Below, one piece after another: positions 7,601 through 14,334 of a stretch of DNA of 35,647 bases (position 1 is the first letter of the stretch; each line of letters opens with the position of its first letter). This DNA is from Chitinophagales bacterium (GTDB taxonomy: Bacteria; Bacteroidota; Bacteroidia; Chitinophagales; JADIYW01): assembly GCA_023957215.1 (NCBI GenBank), contig JAMLHH010000034.1, forward strand, positions 1 through 35,647. The letters run 5' to 3'. The translations under genes were made by a program, and so were the position numbers. The notes under the pieces were generated by a model. It was not told the DNA's origin. It saw only the letters and a program-made list of their open reading frames with translations, and did no database searches.

Positions 7601-9508
7601 AAGAGCGTATTAACGTGGGGAGGTGGGGCGGTGTGGTGTCGTTTCAATTCCAATATGGTACGATTAAGAGTGAAGTTCGTAATACGCAAATTATTATTAC
7701 TGCTGAGTTTCAATTCCAATATGGTACGATTAAGAGTTAAAACAACTAAAAACAAAAAAAGATAGAAAACAGTTTCAATTCCAATATGGTACGATTAAGA
7801 GAGTACTTCATCCTGCATTTTGCCAATGTAGTGTTACGTTTCAATTCCAATATGGTACGATTAAGAGTTGCTAAACGAAGTAAAACAATAAAAAGCACCA
7901 TCGTTTCAATTCCAATATGGTACGATTAAGAGTACCAGTTCCACGTCCTATGACGTGATAACTCTTATGTTTCAATTCCAATATGGTACGATTAAGAGAT
8001 GAAGAAACTTTAAATAAATAATTATGGAATTAACGTTTCAATTCCAATATGGTACGATTAAGAGACAGTGCTTCATTGCTTATAATATTGCCGGGCAAAG
8101 TTTCAATTCCAATATGGTACGATTAAGAGCGGTTTGTTGTTCTTGCCACGCTTTCCAGTTAACACGTTTCAATTCCAATATGGTACGATTAAGAGTTGAT
8201 GGCGTATTCGTCAAATTCATTGAATGCAGCGTTTCAATTCCAATATGGTACGATTAAGAGGGAACCATCGGGTTCTTGTTTGCGGAAGTTTTTCCCGTTT
8301 CAATTCCAATATGGTACGATTAAGAGGCTTGGTCGAAGCATCGAACTGTGGTTCTTGCATCTGTTTCAATTCCAATATGGTACGATTAAGAGCTGCGACC
8401 TTTTATGAAGTGCGCTAACGTTTTCGGGTTTCAATTCCAATATGGTACGATTAAGAGTAGATAGCCTTTTTACCCTCGTATCTTTCTGCCTTGTTTCAAT
8501 TCCAATATGGTACGATTAAGAGTATAATGTCAGATGGATGTTCAACAGAATATGCTCTGTTTCAATTCCAATATGGTACGATTAAGAGGTATAAGGCTTA
8601 CGCCGGTGCTATCGTCAATATACAAGTTTCAATTCCAATATGGTACGATTAAGAGTGATGGTTCTGTATTAGCCAACGGAAATACAGACTAGTTTCAATT
8701 CCAATATGGTACGATTAAGAGTGTTAACTACAATGCATATAGTGCTAATGTAAATAGGTTTCAATTCCAATATGGTACGATTAAGAGTCTTGCGTTGGTC
8801 TGTTTTTATCCCAATCTGTTTTAGTTTCAATTCCAATATGGTACGATTAAGAGGAACGTGCAGACGATAGATTCCAAGCGGCCAAGCAGGTTTCAATTCC
8901 AATATGGTACGATTAAGAGATCCTAATAACTGGGGAAAGCTTATAGGAAGAGTAAAGTTTCAATTCCAATATGGTACGATTAAGAGCTAATGCATTGTAG
9001 ATGTTATTACCACCGTCCCATTGTTTCAATTCCAATATGGTACGATTAAGAGAAATTATGAAGACAGGAACTAAACTATTGATGCTAAGTTTCAATTCCA
9101 ATATGGTACGATTAAGAGGCTCTTATATCTTCACAAGAAGACGTTATTATCCAGTTTCAATTCCAATATGGTACGATTAAGAGTAGATTACGTTGTCGCT
9201 ATCTGCTAAAGGAGCGAGGTTTCAATTCCAATATGGTACGATTAAGAGGCAATGAAATATTGTAAGGTTCTCTACCGTACTTTTGTTTCAATTCCAATAT
9301 GGTACGATTAAGAGGTTGGGGGCAGATTTTAAAGTGGGAGTTAAAAGAAGTTTCAATTCCAATATGGTACGATTAAGAGGAAGTTTTACGGCTTGATCTG
9401 TTGTAGTATCACTGTTTCAATTCCAATATGGTACGATTAAGAGTTATGACTATGTGCATCGAAAGATGTTATAGCCTGGTTTCAATTCCAATATGGTACG
9501 ATTAAGAG
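4677..9508 (-). CRISPR. CRISPR array, type I-B: 74 repeats, 73 spacers
   Basis: I count 74 copies of a 30-bp repeat (plus strand GTTTCAATTCC ... GGTACGATTAAGAG), all identical as far as I can read, separated by 73 spacers. Spacers are mostly 35-36 bp, with 34 as the shortest and one of 40 bp at 5891-5930. On the minus strand the repeat ends in ATTGAAAC, the usual 8-nt crRNA 5' handle left by Cas6 in type I-A/I-B systems. I therefore orient the array right to left with the leader at 9509-9717. No strong palindrome is present in the repeat. The identity of all repeats and the adjacent intact cas1, cas2 and cas4 suggest a system that has been acquiring recently. Short open frames inside the array are artefacts of the repeat. 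Related spacers at the two ends are described in the findings. Confidence 0.99.
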
Positions 9509-9717
9509 CCGTTAAAGTTAATAAAAAAAAGAGTTGATTTACAAACGTTTATAAAATAATTTGACAGGATTTCTTCATGTAAATGTCGTCAATGTTCTCT
9601 TATATAAAAACTATCTATCTACGACGACATATTAATTCGCTGAAAATCAACTAATAATAAAAAATAAATATGTCAAAGAACACTATATGAATAAAAAATA
9701 AGTTCTATGACGACAAA
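9509..9717 (-). promoter_or_regulatory. CRISPR leader
   Basis: A 209-bp AT-rich gene-free stretch between the leader-proximal repeat and the cas2 stop codon. It must hold the array promoter (minus strand) and the acquisition signals. I see no clean Bacteroidota -7/-33 pair. It contains a repeated motif: ATGTCGTC at 9583-9590 is the inverted copy of GACGACAT at 9623-9630, and GACGACA recurs at 9709-9715. The two plus-oriented copies agree at 11 of 12 positions (GACGACAnATTA), and the last runs into the cas2 stop codon. Confidence 0.85.
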
Positions 9718-9981
9718 TTAGATGAAATTGTCCAACTCATTTTTCTCTTTACCAATAACTTCTTTATCCAACCATCTTTCATTTCTACTAGTAAAGATAA
9801 TCAAACTATCCACTTCTTGAACCATAATTTTTTTTGCCTTCATCTTCAATTCTCTTAACTGAGATTCGGTCAATTCTCCTTCAAATACAGAATTTTGAAT
9901 CCAATTAAGATATTGACGGCATAATTTCAACATTTTAACCACTCGCTTTTCCCCAATATCGTAAACTAAGATGATGTACAT
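9718..9981 (-). CDS. cas2: CRISPR-associated endoribonuclease/integration subunit Cas2
   Basis: 87 residues, normal Cas2 length. The start M-Y-I-I-L-V-Y-D8-I-G-E-K-R is the first ferredoxin-like strand with the conserved Asp8. V-F-E-G-E-L-T and the strand S-L-I-I-F-T are also typical. It forms the Cas1-Cas2 integrase that inserts new spacers at the leader-proximal repeat. It is the last gene of the cas operon, directly before the leader. Its promoter-proximal side carries a repeat tract rather than tight coupling to the next gene, unlike the effector genes. The ATG at 9981 gives the full first strand. Confidence 0.95.
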   Translation of the reverse strand: MYIILVYDIGEKRVVKMLKLCRQYLNWIQNSVFEGELTESQLRELKMKAKKIMVQEVDSLIIFTSRNERWLDKEVIGKEKNELDNFI

Positions 9982-9987
9982 GGTCTG

Positions 9988-10027
9988 ATTGATTTAGATT
10001 GAATGAGATTGATTTAGATTGATTGGG
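9988..10027. repeat. Tandem repeat tract A (two 20-bp units)
   Basis: Two adjacent copies of a 20-bp unit (ATTGATTTAGATTGA plus 5 bases) at 9988-10007 and 10008-10027, built from ATTGA words. The tract fills the gap between the cas2 start and the end of the four-helix-bundle gene. Confidence 0.8.
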
Positions 10028-10033
10028 GGTTTG

Positions 10034-10402
10034 TTAAGCTAATTTTTTTTGCATAGATGCTAATATCTTAACTAATTCTATACTTTCTTTATGAACTTCT
10101 CTGATTTTCTCATTATTTGAAATATTTGAAGCGATTAGCAATTCCAGCCACATCTCGGTTTCGTCAGCCTCTTCGACACAGATTGAAAGTTTGCTAAAAA
10201 ACTCAGCTTTTGATCTGGCTCTTAATACCGCTCTGTAATTTGTTGCGTAAACAGAGGTTCCGGATTTTGTTAACTGATAATTAATTACTCTCGAAGCCGT
10301 GTTTTTTTCTATATTTTCAGAAATATTTAGCATATCCAAAGAAAACGTTCTTAACCTCTCCCGAATCTGAATTTTATATTCTAACCAATTTTTGCTTTCC
10401 AT
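10034..10402 (-). CDS. Four-helix bundle protein (23S rRNA IVS-protein family), copy 2
   Basis: 122 residues, almost all helical. The core S-G-T-S-V-Y-A-T-N-Y-R-A, R-A-R-S-K-A-E-F-F-S-K-L and V-E-E-A-D-E-x-x-x-W-L-E-L is the signature of the small four-helix-bundle family first described from 23S rRNA intervening sequences, common as solitary genes in Bacteroidota and related in fold to the Avd protein of diversity-generating retroelements. Molecular function is not established; the basic concave surface of relatives suggests nucleic-acid binding. It lies between cas1 and cas2, bounded on both sides by repeat tracts. It is clearly a diverged paralogue of the copy at 11578, not a recent duplicate. 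Not a known core Cas protein. Confidence 0.88.
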   Translation of the reverse strand: MESKNWLEYKIQIRERLRTFSLDMLNISENIEKNTASRVINYQLTKSGTSVYATNYRAVLRARSKAEFFSKLSICVEEADETEMWLELLIASNISNNEKIREVHKESIELVKILASMQKKLA

Positions 10403-10430
10403 TTCTTGTTTGTTTTAACGATTATTTTTA

Positions 10431-10527
10431 ATGGGATTGAATGAGATGGAATGAGATTGGTTTTCTTCAATCTTCCTCAATCTTTCTCAACCCTCAACCC
10501 TCAACCCTCAATCCTCAACCCTAATTC
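10431..10527. repeat. Repeat tract B, two opposed halves
   Basis: The left half (10434-10460) repeats ATTGAATGAG-like words in 10-bp steps. The right half (10468-10527) carries the complementary sense: CAATC words, then 7-bp units CTCAACC at 10486, 10493, 10500, CTCAATC at 10507 and CTCAACC at 10514. The halves can pair imperfectly. The last heptamer contains the first two bases of the cas1 stop triplet (10526-10528). Confidence 0.8.
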
Positions 10528-11530
10528 ACCACCACGCTTTAAATGGTTTATATTCTTCAATATTCATAATGTGTTTTAAAAGTTTATACACTTCTAATCG
10601 AACTAAATATTTATAGCTGACACTTTTGTTTAAAGTTCGATGTTGGATTGTTTGAGATAACCGATCTTCCCAATTTTGTAACACTTTCTTTTTTCCTACT
10701 TCGTTTAAAAGGCAGTAATTCAACTTCTTGTCAAAATCTTTTTCAGAAATAATTTTTTTGTTCAGCAGTGAGAAGATAAGCCGGTCAACCAAAATGGGTT
10801 TAAATATTTCTGAGATATCCAAAGCCAATGAATACCGTCGAAACCCGGGTTCGTGCAGATAACTGATTGTTGGATTGAGCTGCGTGTGATAAATAGCATC
10901 CAGACAAAGCGTATAACACATCATATTACAAAATGAAATTAAGGCATTTACCTCATTACTTGGCGGCCTTTTGGTACGATTGCCCATCTCAAAATCAGGA
11001 ATGATGGTTTCAAATGCATTATAATAAATTTGTCTTATATTTCCTTCCCAACCCATTAATTCATCTACTCCGACAGCTGAGTCCTTTTCAATTTTGTATT
11101 GTTCAATTTGCTCAATATGACCTTCAAGCTCTCTTCCGCGACTTTGATAGTATTTTAAATTTCTGAGCATATTGGCTGCAGCACCTTCAATAAATTTGCC
11201 GGCAATGTCAATTCTCTTTTTCTTAGAAGTATAATGTTTTGTTTGTTGAATTAAAACTTTGCCACTAAGTAGATAATCTTTGGGCATAAAACTTCCGATA
11301 TAATGTTCATAATAATCAAAAAAATGAACGGTTATTCCCTGTTTCCCGAGAAAATTGTATAAAGCTGAATTTGCATCCAAAGCTCCAAAACAAAACAGAT
11401 TGGCTATGTTTTGAACAGGCAGATATTTAGGTTGCCCTTCATTTCCGTTTGCATCTGTTGGCACAAACTTCAAAGTATTATCTTTTCTGCTCATTCGACC
11501 GGGATTGAATAAATAGTAGGATTTTTTCAT
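10526..11530 (-). CDS. cas1: CRISPR integrase Cas1 (type I-B)
   Basis: 334 residues, full length. The N-terminal beta domain (1-75, ending V-H-F-F-D-Y-Y) is followed by the helical catalytic domain. Metal ligands by motif are E162 (M-G-W-E-G-N-I-R), H226 (Y-L-H-E-P-G-F-R-R) and E241 (L-D-I-S-E-I-F-K-P). With Cas2 it cuts and joins pre-spacers into the leader-end repeat; the nearby Cas4 would trim them. Unusually for an adaptation module, cas1 does not abut cas2: a four-helix-bundle gene and low-complexity repeat tracts stand on each side. The ATG at 11530 is at the family's usual start. The frame is intact. Confidence 0.97.
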   Translation of the reverse strand: MKKSYYLFNPGRMSRKDNTLKFVPTDANGNEGQPKYLPVQNIANLFCFGALDANSALYNFLGKQGITVHFFDYYEHYIGSFMPKDYLLSGKVLIQQTKHYTSKKKRIDIAGKFIEGAAANMLRNLKYYQSRGRELEGHIEQIEQYKIEKDSAVGVDELMGWEGNIRQIYYNAFETIIPDFEMGNRTKRPPSNEVNALISFCNMMCYTLCLDAIYHTQLNPTISYLHEPGFRRYSLALDISEIFKPILVDRLIFSLLNKKIISEKDFDKKLNYCLLNEVGKKKVLQNWEDRLSQTIQHRTLNKSVSYKYLVRLEVYKLLKHIMNIEEYKPFKAWW

Positions 11531-11538
11531 CTTAATTC

Positions 11539-11580
11539 AGGATTGAGGATTGAGGATTGAGGATTGAATTTTGAGGATTA
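11539..11580. repeat. Heptamer tract C
   Basis: Six units in strict 7-bp phase: AGGATTG four times (11539-11566), AATTTTG, then AGGATTA. The last unit contains the stop codon of the four-helix-bundle gene (11578-11580). The tract starts 9 bases upstream of the cas1 ATG. Confidence 0.9.
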
Positions 11581-11940
11581 TTTTGATTTCATTTTGTGAC
11601 GAATAGTATTGACTATTTTTACAATTTCTTCACTTTCGGTCATTAAATTGTTTATTCTGTTTTTACCCATGATTCCCGATTCTAAAATTATTTCTAACCA
11701 AAAGAGACTTTCATCTGCTTCTTCCACCACAATTGATATTTTACTAAAAAACTCAGCATCAGAACGAGCTCTGCAGGCTGCACGATAATTGGCTGCAACA
11801 GATGTGGCAGATCGCAACAATTGTTTACCTATGATTCGGGACTCATCATTTTTAGGTAATTCCCGATATAATTCAATGACTTTTAAAGCAAATTCTTTAG
11901 TTCGCTTTTTAAAAACTTCGATCTTCTCCAATTTATTCAT
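11578..11940 (-). CDS. Four-helix bundle protein (23S rRNA IVS-protein family), copy 1
   Basis: 120 residues. The family core is clear: L-R-S-A-T-S-V-A-A-N-Y-R-A, R-A-R-S-D-A-E-F-F-S-K-I and V-E-E-A-D-E-S-L-F-W-L-E. It aligns along its whole length with the copy at 10034-10402 but differs at many positions, so the two are old paralogues or separate arrivals. The flanking tracts C and D carry opposite senses of related heptamers (AGGATTG-type left, CCCTCAT-type right), like loose inverted ends around the gene. It lies between cas4 and cas1 in the same direction, so it is probably co-transcribed. Function unknown; whether it affects spacer acquisition is open. Confidence 0.9.
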   Translation of the reverse strand: MNKLEKIEVFKKRTKEFALKVIELYRELPKNDESRIIGKQLLRSATSVAANYRAACRARSDAEFFSKISIVVEEADESLFWLEIILESGIMGKNRINNLMTESEEIVKIVNTIRHKMKSK

Positions 11941-11971
11941 CGCAAATATTTTTTCTTACCTTATCTGCCCT

Positions 11972-12069
11972 CCTTCATCCTTCATCCCTCACCCCTCATC
12001 CCTCATACCTCATCCCTCATCCCTCATCCCTCATCCCTCACTCCTCATCCCTCACTCCTCATTCCTGAG
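11972..12069. repeat. Heptamer tract D, 14 units
   Basis: Fourteen consecutive units in exact 7-bp phase, mostly CCCTCAT with variants CCTTCAT, CCCTCAC, ACCTCAT and TCCTCAT. It spans nearly the whole gap between the four-helix-bundle start and cas4, and the last units run into the cas4 coding end, so the final residues A-Q-E and the stop of Cas4 are written in this repeat. Confidence 0.92.
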
Positions 12070-12586
12070 CGTAACAAAAATCATAATAACTACAGCTCTT
12101 GCAGATTTTAGCATTCAAAACTGGTGGACACCTGTCATTATGTATTAAACCAATAATCTCCACTACCGCTTTTTCTAAATAAGTAATATCTTCAGATTTC
12201 AATATAACTTCTTCTGTTTTCCTTAATTTTGGATATTCAATAACCCCTTTTTCTGCTTCTATGTCATTTAATTGAAGTAACCATAAATAAAATTTGACTT
12301 GCCAAATATGGGCATCTTCAACTTTATTGCTACGCTTGGTTTCATGGATAATTTTATTCTTGATGTCGAAAAAATCTAATTTTCCACTTAAGGGGATACC
12401 ATTGTAATCGTGAAACAACTGTATCTGCGTATATTTTTCGCTACGCTGAAGATAGGATTCCTCTTCAATAACCTTGCCGTCGGCAACGATATTCGAAGTT
12501 TGCTCCATCTGAATTTCATTGGCAAAGAGCCATAGTTTTCTTGGACATAAACGGTAATAATTGATATGGGTTCCTGTGATGTTCAT
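12059..12586 (-). CDS. cas4: CRISPR-associated exonuclease Cas4
   Basis: 175 residues. RecB-type nuclease motifs are G-K-L-D71, H-E82-T-K84 and Q96-V-K-F-Y100. The four iron-sulfur cysteines are C14 (L-C-P-R-K-L-W) and the C-terminal C162-K-S-C165 with C171. Cas4 trims pre-spacer ends and helps choose the PAM, working with Cas1-Cas2. It lies downstream of abiEii and upstream of the first four-helix-bundle gene. The C-terminal residues after C171 are encoded inside heptamer tract D, so the end of the gene may have been eroded or rewritten by repeat expansion, but no key residue is lost. Confidence 0.96.
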   Translation of the reverse strand: MNITGTHINYYRLCPRKLWLFANEIQMEQTSNIVADGKVIEEESYLQRSEKYTQIQLFHDYNGIPLSGKLDFFDIKNKIIHETKRSNKVEDAHIWQVKFYLWLLQLNDIEAEKGVIEYPKLRKTEEVILKSEDITYLEKAVVEIIGLIHNDRCPPVLNAKICKSCSYYDFCYAQE

Positions 12587-12628
12587 GATTGAGGATTGAA
12601 TATTGAGGGTTGAGGATTGAATATTATG
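12587..12628. repeat. Heptamer tract E
   Basis: Six units in 7-bp phase: GATTGAG, GATTGAA, TATTGAG, GGTTGAG, GATTGAA, TATTATG. It starts at the base next to the cas4 ATG, and the abiEii stop codon (12624-12626) lies in the last unit. It therefore also serves as the 5' region of cas4. Confidence 0.85.
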
Positions 12629-13487
12629 GTTTTAGAAAGTTTATAAATAAATTTTGTTGTAAAAAATTCCAGACTTCTTCAAATTCGGGTAATTGATGAG
12701 CAGGTAAATGATGAGCAATGCTTTGATGCCAAGATTTTGAAACGGTTTGAAATACCTTAGTATCATTAAACATTTTTATATCAACAGTTTTATTTTTTAT
12801 GGCACATTTTTTTCTAAATATATCACTGATTGTATTCCAATCACTAAATTCATATTGCTGTAACAAGTACCAAACATCGTAAAAATCTCTGGGTGCTTTA
12901 TAGCTTCTTTGGTAAAATGATCGCACTTTTTCAGTTAGAATCTCTTCCAAGGAGTACGCCGGTATGAGTTTATTATTAATTTGGTTTTTATCAGAATATG
13001 GATGATTAATTTCCTTATAATTGATAGGGAAAAGCAATTCTTCATCAAAACTAATATCTAATTCGATTTTTGTAGTCCATCTTTCTACGGGTGCCGGGGC
13101 TTTATTACGACTGTGATTTGCACCCCAAAAAGCAATAACACAATGATATCCCTTGTCCTCATTCTGAAATTGTTTCTTTTCAAATTTCTCTAAATAAAAT
13201 GGAATGTCGGAATGAAAAGTGCAAGCTTGGGTTATATTGTGAATCAAGTTTTTATCTACTAAAAAATTGGAATCCTTTAGCGTAAAATCTAAGTCTTCAG
13301 AAAAACGATAATCAGGGAAATAGCATTTTCTTAGGCAAGTGCCACCTTTAAAGACAAAGAGTTCCCTATTGTTTTCATAATTAAAGAAACAATTCAAAAA
13401 ATGCCCTAAGACATAATCTTTGTCAACCGTAGTGTCCGCCACTTGCCATTCTGTAGCTTTTGTTGCTATTTCTCGTCGGAGTATCAT
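12624..13487 (-). CDS. abiEii: AbiEii/MenT-family nucleotidyltransferase toxin
   Basis: 287 residues. The DNA polymerase-beta-like nucleotidyltransferase signature is present: F-K-G-G-T (46-50) followed by R-F-S-E-D65-L-D67, a third acidic residue in K-I-E-L-D144, the E-K187-V-R segment and P-R-D201-F-Y-D204-V-W-Y-L-L. All the family's catalytic positions appear intact. AbiEii is the toxin of the type IV/MenAT-like AbiE system that causes phage abortive infection; relatives add nucleotides to tRNA acceptor ends. The partner abiEi starts upstream with 4 bases between the genes. The pair sits within the cas operon between cas5 and cas4, same strand, which suggests a defence island fused by insertion or an addiction element for the CRISPR locus (inference). 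Confidence 0.93.
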   Translation of the reverse strand: MILRREIATKATEWQVADTTVDKDYVLGHFLNCFFNYENNRELFVFKGGTCLRKCYFPDYRFSEDLDFTLKDSNFLVDKNLIHNITQACTFHSDIPFYLEKFEKKQFQNEDKGYHCVIAFWGANHSRNKAPAPVERWTTKIELDISFDEELLFPINYKEINHPYSDKNQINNKLIPAYSLEEILTEKVRSFYQRSYKAPRDFYDVWYLLQQYEFSDWNTISDIFRKKCAIKNKTVDIKMFNDTKVFQTVSKSWHQSIAHHLPAHQLPEFEEVWNFLQQNLFINFLKP

Positions 13488-13491
13488 GATT

Positions 13492-14274
13492 CTAATAACT
13501 TTTCATATTAAGCAGGTCTTCCTCCTCTATATTCAACCTTAATCCCCATTGGGTAATATATTGCCCTATATCGGGGCTATTATTATCAAACAAAGCAATA
13601 GTTCTGGTAACCTTTGACTTTGCAAAGTCAATAAATTGAAGATATGGTAGTTCGAATAGCTCACATAAGTATCCCATCCTTTTGATAGCCGCTTTATTAC
13701 CGACAACTTCAGCATATTCAATTAATTTTTTTTCCTCCCAGCCATTATTCACAAAAGCTCGAACGATCCCAGGAAACTCGCCGGCATATTGTGGCAAATC
13801 AAAACAGTCTATGATGGTTTTTTCTCTATTGGTGATAAAATAGGAGTGATTGCCATATCCCCATTTTTCTATGCCGGTTATTTTGCTGTCTTTTACTTTA
13901 ATAAACCGATAGGCTATTCCCAAAACAGTTTTATCTTTTTTTATTTTTGGTGTTTGCACAAACACAGTATTGGATATCTGTTCGGTTAATCCATGAATAT
14001 TCAATGCTGACCAATAGGCAATAATACCACCACTTGCCAAAACACTTCCAATGACATACTCATCCCGGAAATTATGACGGCAGTATTTGCCTTTTTCGAG
14101 CCGTATTAAAAGTCTTCTTCGTACTAAATTGGCTAATGTCATTTGTAAATAATCAATATTCAAATCTTTTTTATCCAATAATTCTGAGAAAGTGAAAATG
14201 TCTAATTCATTATCATTTAAGAATTTGATTAGCTGCTCTTCATTTTTATTTATTTTTATTTTAAATCGCTTCAT
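13492..14274 (-). CDS. abiEi: AbiEi-family antitoxin and transcriptional regulator
   Basis: 260 residues from the ATG at 14274; a GTG one codon upstream is possible, but the ATG follows AAAGGTG closely. The N-terminal winged helix (about 15-65, with L-V-R-R-R-L-L-I-R-L-E-K-G-K-Y-C) is followed by the AbiEi core (I-A-Y-W-S-A-L-N-I-H-G-L-T-E) and a helical C-terminal region. AbiEi antitoxins counter AbiEii without a stable protein complex and repress their own promoter by binding inverted repeats. Such an inverted repeat lies immediately upstream (14275-14331), so the pair should be expressed and autoregulated independently of the cas operon promoter. Confidence 0.93.
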   Translation of the reverse strand: MKRFKIKINKNEEQLIKFLNDNELDIFTFSELLDKKDLNIDYLQMTLANLVRRRLLIRLEKGKYCRHNFRDEYVIGSVLASGGIIAYWSALNIHGLTEQISNTVFVQTPKIKKDKTVLGIAYRFIKVKDSKITGIEKWGYGNHSYFITNREKTIIDCFDLPQYAGEFPGIVRAFVNNGWEEKKLIEYAEVVGNKAAIKRMGYLCELFELPYLQFIDFAKSKVTRTIALFDNNSPDIGQYITQWGLRLNIEEEDLLNMKSY

Positions 14275-14331
14275 CACCTTTCGTTTAGTTATTCCATTAC
14301 AAAAATAGAGGTTTTAATTAAACAAAAGGTG
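14275..14331 (-). promoter_or_regulatory. abiE promoter and putative AbiEi operator
   Basis: Inverted arms at 14275-14290 and 14316-14331 match at 14 of 16 bases (CACCTTT-C/T-GTTTA-G/A-TT). Exactly midway, at 14300-14307, the minus strand reads TATTTTTG, a perfect Bacteroidota -7 box (TAnnTTTG). The distal arm holds a TTTTG that could serve as the -33 element, though the spacing is a little short. The proximal arm abuts the abiEi ATG and includes its AAAGGTG ribosome site. An AbiEi dimer on both arms would cover the promoter. Confidence 0.7.
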
Positions 14332-14334
14332 ATT

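Noticed and set aside
8722..8757. Eleven-base match CTACAATGCAT between this spacer and the spacer at 5167
   Set aside because: With 73 spacers an 11-base match somewhere is expected by chance; the flanks do not align.
4594..9101. Many short open frames across the array with recurring peptides such as FQFQYGTIK or LNRTILELK
   Set aside because: They are translations of the 30-bp repeat and random spacers; no start context and no protein character.
10972..10981. TGGTACGATT in cas1, ten bases identical to the CRISPR repeat; considered as a pseudo-repeat or regulatory target
   Set aside because: A 10-base match to a 30-base repeat is expected about once by chance in this much sequence, and it is ordinary cas1 coding DNA (N-R-T-K).
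11789..12148. 119-codon plus-strand frame opposite the four-helix-bundle gene
   Set aside because: It is antisense to a clear family member and runs through the CCCTCAT repeats, giving a repeated I-P-H-P-S-S peptide.
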